Positions 6,308 through 8,424 of a DNA stretch of 8,424 bases are shown here, piece after piece. The first letter of the stretch is position 1; each line of letters begins with the position of its first letter. Position numbers and translations under genes: made by a program. Under the pieces are notes generated by a model. That model saw only the letters and a program-made list of their open reading frames with translations. It was not told the DNA's origin and made no database searches. The DNA is from Caryophanales bacterium (GTDB taxonomy: Bacteria; Bacillota_I; Bacilli_A; RF39; UBA660), in contig JAEEZV010000055.1 of NCBI GenBank assembly GCA_016291995.1, forward strand, positions 1 through 8,424, in the 5' to 3' direction.

Positions 6308-7092
6308 GCTATTTTTCTAACTAAATCTTTATTCTTTTTCCCGAATTCATTTATTATATCCATATTATTAGCAATATCCCTATATGCTTTCTTACGAAGG
6401 CTAACAAACTTAATTGGATGTATAAGATTATACTTAAATGAATCATATGCATTAGTAATCATATCAGAATATTTATATTCTACACTGCAGAACATAAACT
6501 CACAATGCTTTCTGTAATGCAAAAACGTTGAATTATCTGGGTAGTATCTACACATTGTTTTACCGTCTACAAAATAGTATAAAGCGTGATCAGTAGGATC
6601 ATATCCAATTAATTTCTTGCCATGCATTAATAAATTAATTACATGATTAGCTCCTTTATTAGTATCATCAGATACATCACTGGATTCATAACAATGAAAT
6701 GTTTTGGAAGATTTATCTGTTTTATTTATAACATCATCAATAAATCCGGAAATATGTCTACATACTCCAACTCCGGTAATAACATTTATTCCATCATAAA
6801 AATCTACTTTATCATGCACATCAACGTTATATCTAAAACTACCATTCTCTGAAAAAGTACCCTGCTGTATCAAAGAATCCAAAAGAATTCCGTAGTATAG
6901 GGCATCATGATATCTAGCAATACTAGTAATTAGTATGGCGACTTCTGTTGTATATGCATCGTAACTATAAATTGCCTCAACATTTAAAAAACGAATTTGT
7001 TCTTTTATAGATTGCATCTTCTTCTGAAGTTCTGCAACTAAGTATTCATCATTGCAAGCGGCTTCCCAACACATATTAATCTCTTTATCCAT
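6301..7092 (-). CDS. Transglutaminase-like (papain-fold) domain protein, cytoplasmic
   Basis: A 263-residue protein that I recognise by a catalytic triad pattern rather than by name. ITGVGVCRHISGFIDDV (106-121) puts a nucleophile candidate C111 at the start of a helix. GANHVINLL (148-156) gives H150. KLIGYDPTDHALYYF (160-174) gives D165 in the DPT turn. This Cys, then xNHxxN, then DPT order is that of transglutaminase-like domains, which in bacteria are often proteases or cross-linking enzymes. The N-terminal 100 residues (helical, many Tyr and Ala) and the Lys-rich C-terminal helices (about 215-263) match nothing I know. No signal peptide or membrane segment is visible, so it is probably intracellular. 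The ATG at 7090-7092 has GAGGGG shortly upstream. The gene has its own strong promoter, is convergent with valS and divergent from the amidase, and so is likely monocistronic. Activity and substrate are unknown. Confidence 0.75.
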   Translation of the reverse strand: MDKEINMCWEAACNDEYLVAELQKKMQSIKEQIRFLNVEAIYSYDAYTTEVAILITSIARYHDALYYGILLDSLIQQGTFSENGSFRYNVDVHDKVDFYDGINVITGVGVCRHISGFIDDVINKTDKSSKTFHCYESSDVSDDTNKGANHVINLLMHGKKLIGYDPTDHALYYFVDGKTMCRYYPDNSTFLHYRKHCEFMFCSVEYKYSDMITNAYDSFKYNLIHPIKFVSLRKKAYRDIANNMDIINEFGKKNKDLVRKIAK

Positions 7093-7116
7093 AAAATCCC
7101 CTCAAAAACGCCCTAT

Positions 7117-7144
7117 ATTATAGCATATTTCCAATTATTTGCAA
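7117..7144 (-). promoter_or_regulatory. Promoter of the transglutaminase-like gene
   Basis: On the minus strand TTGCAA (complement of 7139-7144), a 16-base spacer, and TATAAT (complement of 7117-7122) with the TGC extension form a promoter with the same -35, spacer length and -10 as the T-box operon promoter. Predicted start is near 7110, giving a leader under 20 bases that carries GAGGGG. Confidence 0.8.
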
Positions 7145-7156
7145 ATATATTTAACT

Positions 7157-7810
7157 ATGAAGAAATTTATATTATTATTTTTAATTCTTATTATAATTTC
7201 CATTTCCAAGACTTATGCTATCGTAAATGGTTATGAATTACTTGGTAAAACTATCTATTTGGATCCAGGACATGGTGGTGTTGATAGTGGTACAACATAT
7301 AAAAACATCTATGAAAAAGATATCAATTTAATACTATGTAAAAAACTAAGAGAAAAACTAATATCTTATGGAGCTACAGTATATTTAACTAGAGAAATAG
7401 ATAAAGATTTATCGCTAACAAAAAAGAATCGCAAAAGAAGTGATCTAATAAATAGAGCTTATTTAATAAATAAAACGAAACCAGATATTTATTTATCTAT
7501 TCACTTAAATTATTTATCTGATACTAGATATAAAGGGTTGCAAATATTCTATAACAATAAAAATAAAGAAAACAAAGAATTAGCTAAATCTCTAACAAAT
7601 TATATTAAAGAAAAAACATATAATGTAAGAATACCTAAATATAATGGTTCATACTACATGTATAACAATATAACTAGTCCTGGAGTTTTAATTGAAGTAG
7701 GATTTTTATCAAATTCAGATGATAGATATAGATTAACTCATGAAGAGTATCAAGACATTATTATAGATAATTTAGCATATGCTATCATTAAATACTTTAA
7801 CAATAATTAA
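7157..7810 (+). CDS. Exported N-acetylmuramoyl-L-alanine amidase, CwlD-like (Amidase_3)
   Basis: A zinc amidase that cleaves the MurNAc-L-Ala bond of peptidoglycan outside the membrane. Counting from the ATG at 7157 it has 217 residues. Residues 1-21 (MKK, a run of Leu and Ile, then KTYA) form a signal peptide or N-terminal anchor. The Amidase_3 domain fills the rest: H39 in LDPGHGG (35-41), E53 in YEKDIN, H116 in LSIHLN, and the catalytic E180 in LIEVGFLSN. RKRSDLINRAYLINKTKPD (92-110), YKGLQIFY and the short length with no cell-wall-binding repeats recall CwlD, the amidase that helps make muramic delta-lactam in spore cortex. Whether this organism sporulates cannot be told here, so a general wall amidase is equally possible. 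An upstream TTG at 7139 would add six residues ahead of the signal peptide and lacks an RBS, so I prefer ATG 7157. That ATG also has no clear Shine-Dalgarno sequence. It is followed 31 bases later by the DUF3592-type gene, likely in one operon. Confidence 0.9.
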   Translation: MKKFILLFLILIIISISKTYAIVNGYELLGKTIYLDPGHGGVDSGTTYKNIYEKDINLILCKKLREKLISYGATVYLTREIDKDLSLTKKNRKRSDLINRAYLINKTKPDIYLSIHLNYLSDTRYKGLQIFYNNKNKENKELAKSLTNYIKEKTYNVRIPKYNGSYYMYNNITSPGVLIEVGFLSNSDDRYRLTHEEYQDIIIDNLAYAIIKYFNNN

Positions 7811-7841
7811 ATTTGTGTTATCATAATAATAGAGGTGTGAT

Positions 7842-8249
7842 ATGAATAATAAAATAGTAGCAATTATAGCCCTAGCAATTGGATTAGGTATTTTGATATT
7901 TGCCAACAAAACGACATACTTTGGAAAAGAAAAATACAAAGATTTTGTTGAAACGACAGCCACAGTCGTTGAAATTAAAGAATGTGAAATTACTGATGAA
8001 GATGGAACTACTTCTGGAGGAAGAAATGTTTTAGAATATGAAGTAAATGATAGAAAATATCAAGTTACTGAAATGAGCTGCTCAACTTTTGATAAAAGCA
8101 TTGGCAAGACTTTGAAAGTAAAATATAATCCTCGTAATCCCAAAGATGCCATTATCCCATCTGATGCCAAAAACACAGCTATCCTTTTATATATCCTTGG
8201 AGGGTCTTTTATAATAGCCGGCATAGTCAAATTATTTAAGCGTTATTAA
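7842..8249 (+). CDS. DUF3592-type membrane protein
   Basis: A 135-residue protein with two membrane helices (about 4-21 and 112-131) enclosing a soluble domain of roughly 90 residues. The central domain has the DUF3592 pattern: TTATVVEIKECEI (38-50), an acidic Gly-rich loop, NVLEYEVNDRKYQVT (62-76), then GKTLKVKYNPRNPKDAII (88-105), where YNPxNPxxA is the family hallmark. This reads as a small beta-rich domain held at the membrane surface, and with helix hairpin topology it would lie outside the cell. No enzymatic residues stand out and the family function is unknown. The ATG at 7842 has AGAGGTG (7831-7837) at good spacing. It closely follows the amidase on the same strand and ends at a terminator, so the two may be cotranscribed. 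Confidence 0.85.
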   Translation: MNNKIVAIIALAIGLGILIFANKTTYFGKEKYKDFVETTATVVEIKECEITDEDGTTSGGRNVLEYEVNDRKYQVTEMSCSTFDKSIGKTLKVKYNPRNPKDAIIPSDAKNTAILLYILGGSFIIAGIVKLFKRY

Positions 8250-8252
8250 AAA

Positions 8253-8282
8253 GAAAAAAGATTAAAAAAATCTTTTTTTTTT
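8253..8282 (+). terminator. Rho-independent terminator after the DUF3592-type gene
   Basis: AAAAAAGATT (8254-8263) pairs with AATCTTTTTT (8269-8278) around an A5 loop, and the T-run continues to 8282. The stem is AT-rich and therefore weak, but its position directly after the stop codon and the long T tract support the call. Confidence 0.7.
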
Positions 8283-8292
8283 AATATAAATA

Positions 8293-8330
8293 TGCTATAC
8301 TTAAAATAGTAGGAAAATATGCATAGGAGG
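8293..8330 (+). promoter_or_regulatory. Extended -10 promoter and strong RBS of the last gene
   Basis: TGCTATACT (8293-8301) is an extended -10 element. The expected -35 position falls in the T-run of the preceding terminator and has no TTGACA-like match. A full AGGAGG (8325-8330) lies six bases before the ATG at 8337, the best Shine-Dalgarno sequence in the window. Confidence 0.65.
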
Positions 8331-8336
8331 TATTTT

Positions 8337-8424
8337 ATGAAAAAACATGTATATATGATATTACTACTACTTGTTTTCATTGTGTTTCCAAAATACATCT
8401 ATGCAGATTGTACTAAGGAAGAAA
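8337..8424 (+). CDS. Start of an exported protein (partial, cut by window edge)
   Basis: The first 29 codons are visible. They encode MKKH, then a hydrophobic run MILLLLVFIVF (7-17), then PKYIYADCTKEE, which is a signal peptide with likely cleavage after YA at 22-23. The Cys at 25 is not in a lipobox (the preceding residues are YAD), so this is probably not a lipoprotein. A strong RBS and its own promoter support a real gene. What follows the signal peptide is outside the window and I do not recognise the protein. Confidence 0.75.
   Translation, partial: MKKHVYMILLLLVFIVFPKYIYADCTKEE

Noticed and set aside
6643..6852. Open frame on the + strand inside the transglutaminase-like gene
   Set aside because: It is antisense to a gene with a readable catalytic pattern, and its product is an Ile/Ser/Tyr-rich string with no RBS support.
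7139..7156. TTG start extending the amidase by six residues
   Set aside because: The extension would precede a normal MKK signal peptide start, has no RBS, and its TTG is part of the divergent promoter's -35 element.
7772..7963. Minus-strand open frame across the amidase end and DUF3592 start
   Set aside because: It is a shadow of two well-supported + strand genes and crosses their RBS and coding sequence with no signal of its own.
1..8424. Reassignment of TGA to tryptophan (Mycoplasma-type code)
   Set aside because: All the conserved Trp positions in ValRS are TGG, and the annotated genes reach normal lengths under the standard code.
1..8424. Mobile elements, CRISPR arrays, tRNA or rRNA genes
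   Set aside because: No transposase or integrase motifs, regularly spaced repeats, terminal repeats, or tRNA-like cloverleaf were found. The only structured RNA is the T-box leader, which senses tRNA and is not itself a tRNA gene.

Overview
The window is about 8.4 kb of very AT-rich bacterial chromosome. It looks like a low-GC Bacillota genome, probably a Bacilli-type or Mollicute-related lineage; that placement is inference. The support is short intergenic gaps, strong GGAGG-type ribosome binding sites, extended -10 promoters (TGnTATAAT), a T-box riboswitch ahead of valS, and Firmicute-style MurF, ValRS and CwlD-like amidase. The standard bacterial code fits: all 22 tryptophans of ValRS are TGG and no long frame is interrupted by TGA. 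All nine visible stops are TAA or TAG.

Layout. At 1-97 lies the 3' end of an unidentified + strand gene. It converges on murF (minus strand, 107-1423) across a shared hairpin terminator. Upstream of murF on the same strand is a small XRE-type regulator (1480-1812) with its own terminator. A 198 bp divergent intergenic region (1813-2010) holds promoters in both directions and a three-half-site repeat that is a good operator candidate. Rightward from it runs an HD-domain protein gene (2011-2757). A strong promoter and a complete T-box leader (about 2792-3008, specifier codon GTA = Val) follow. They control a second, paralogous HD-domain gene (3020-3769) and valS (3750-6278), which overlap by 20 bp.

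A bidirectional terminator (6277-6307) separates valS from a convergent minus-strand gene (6301-7092) for a transglutaminase-like cysteine-protease-fold protein. Divergent from that gene is an exported CwlD-like N-acetylmuramoyl-L-alanine amidase (7157-7810). It is followed by a two-helix DUF3592-type membrane protein (7842-8249), a terminator, and the start of another exported protein (8337 onward, cut by the window edge).

How the genes relate. Two themes are cell-wall metabolism (MurF, the amidase) and tRNA charging (ValRS under tRNA-Val control). The most distinctive feature is the pair of HD paralogs flanking the valine T-box. One is in the valS operon and so should respond to uncharged tRNA-Val. 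The other has its own promoter beside an XRE regulator and has lost the second-histidine motif of its sister. No mobile element, CRISPR array, rRNA or tRNA gene was recognised.
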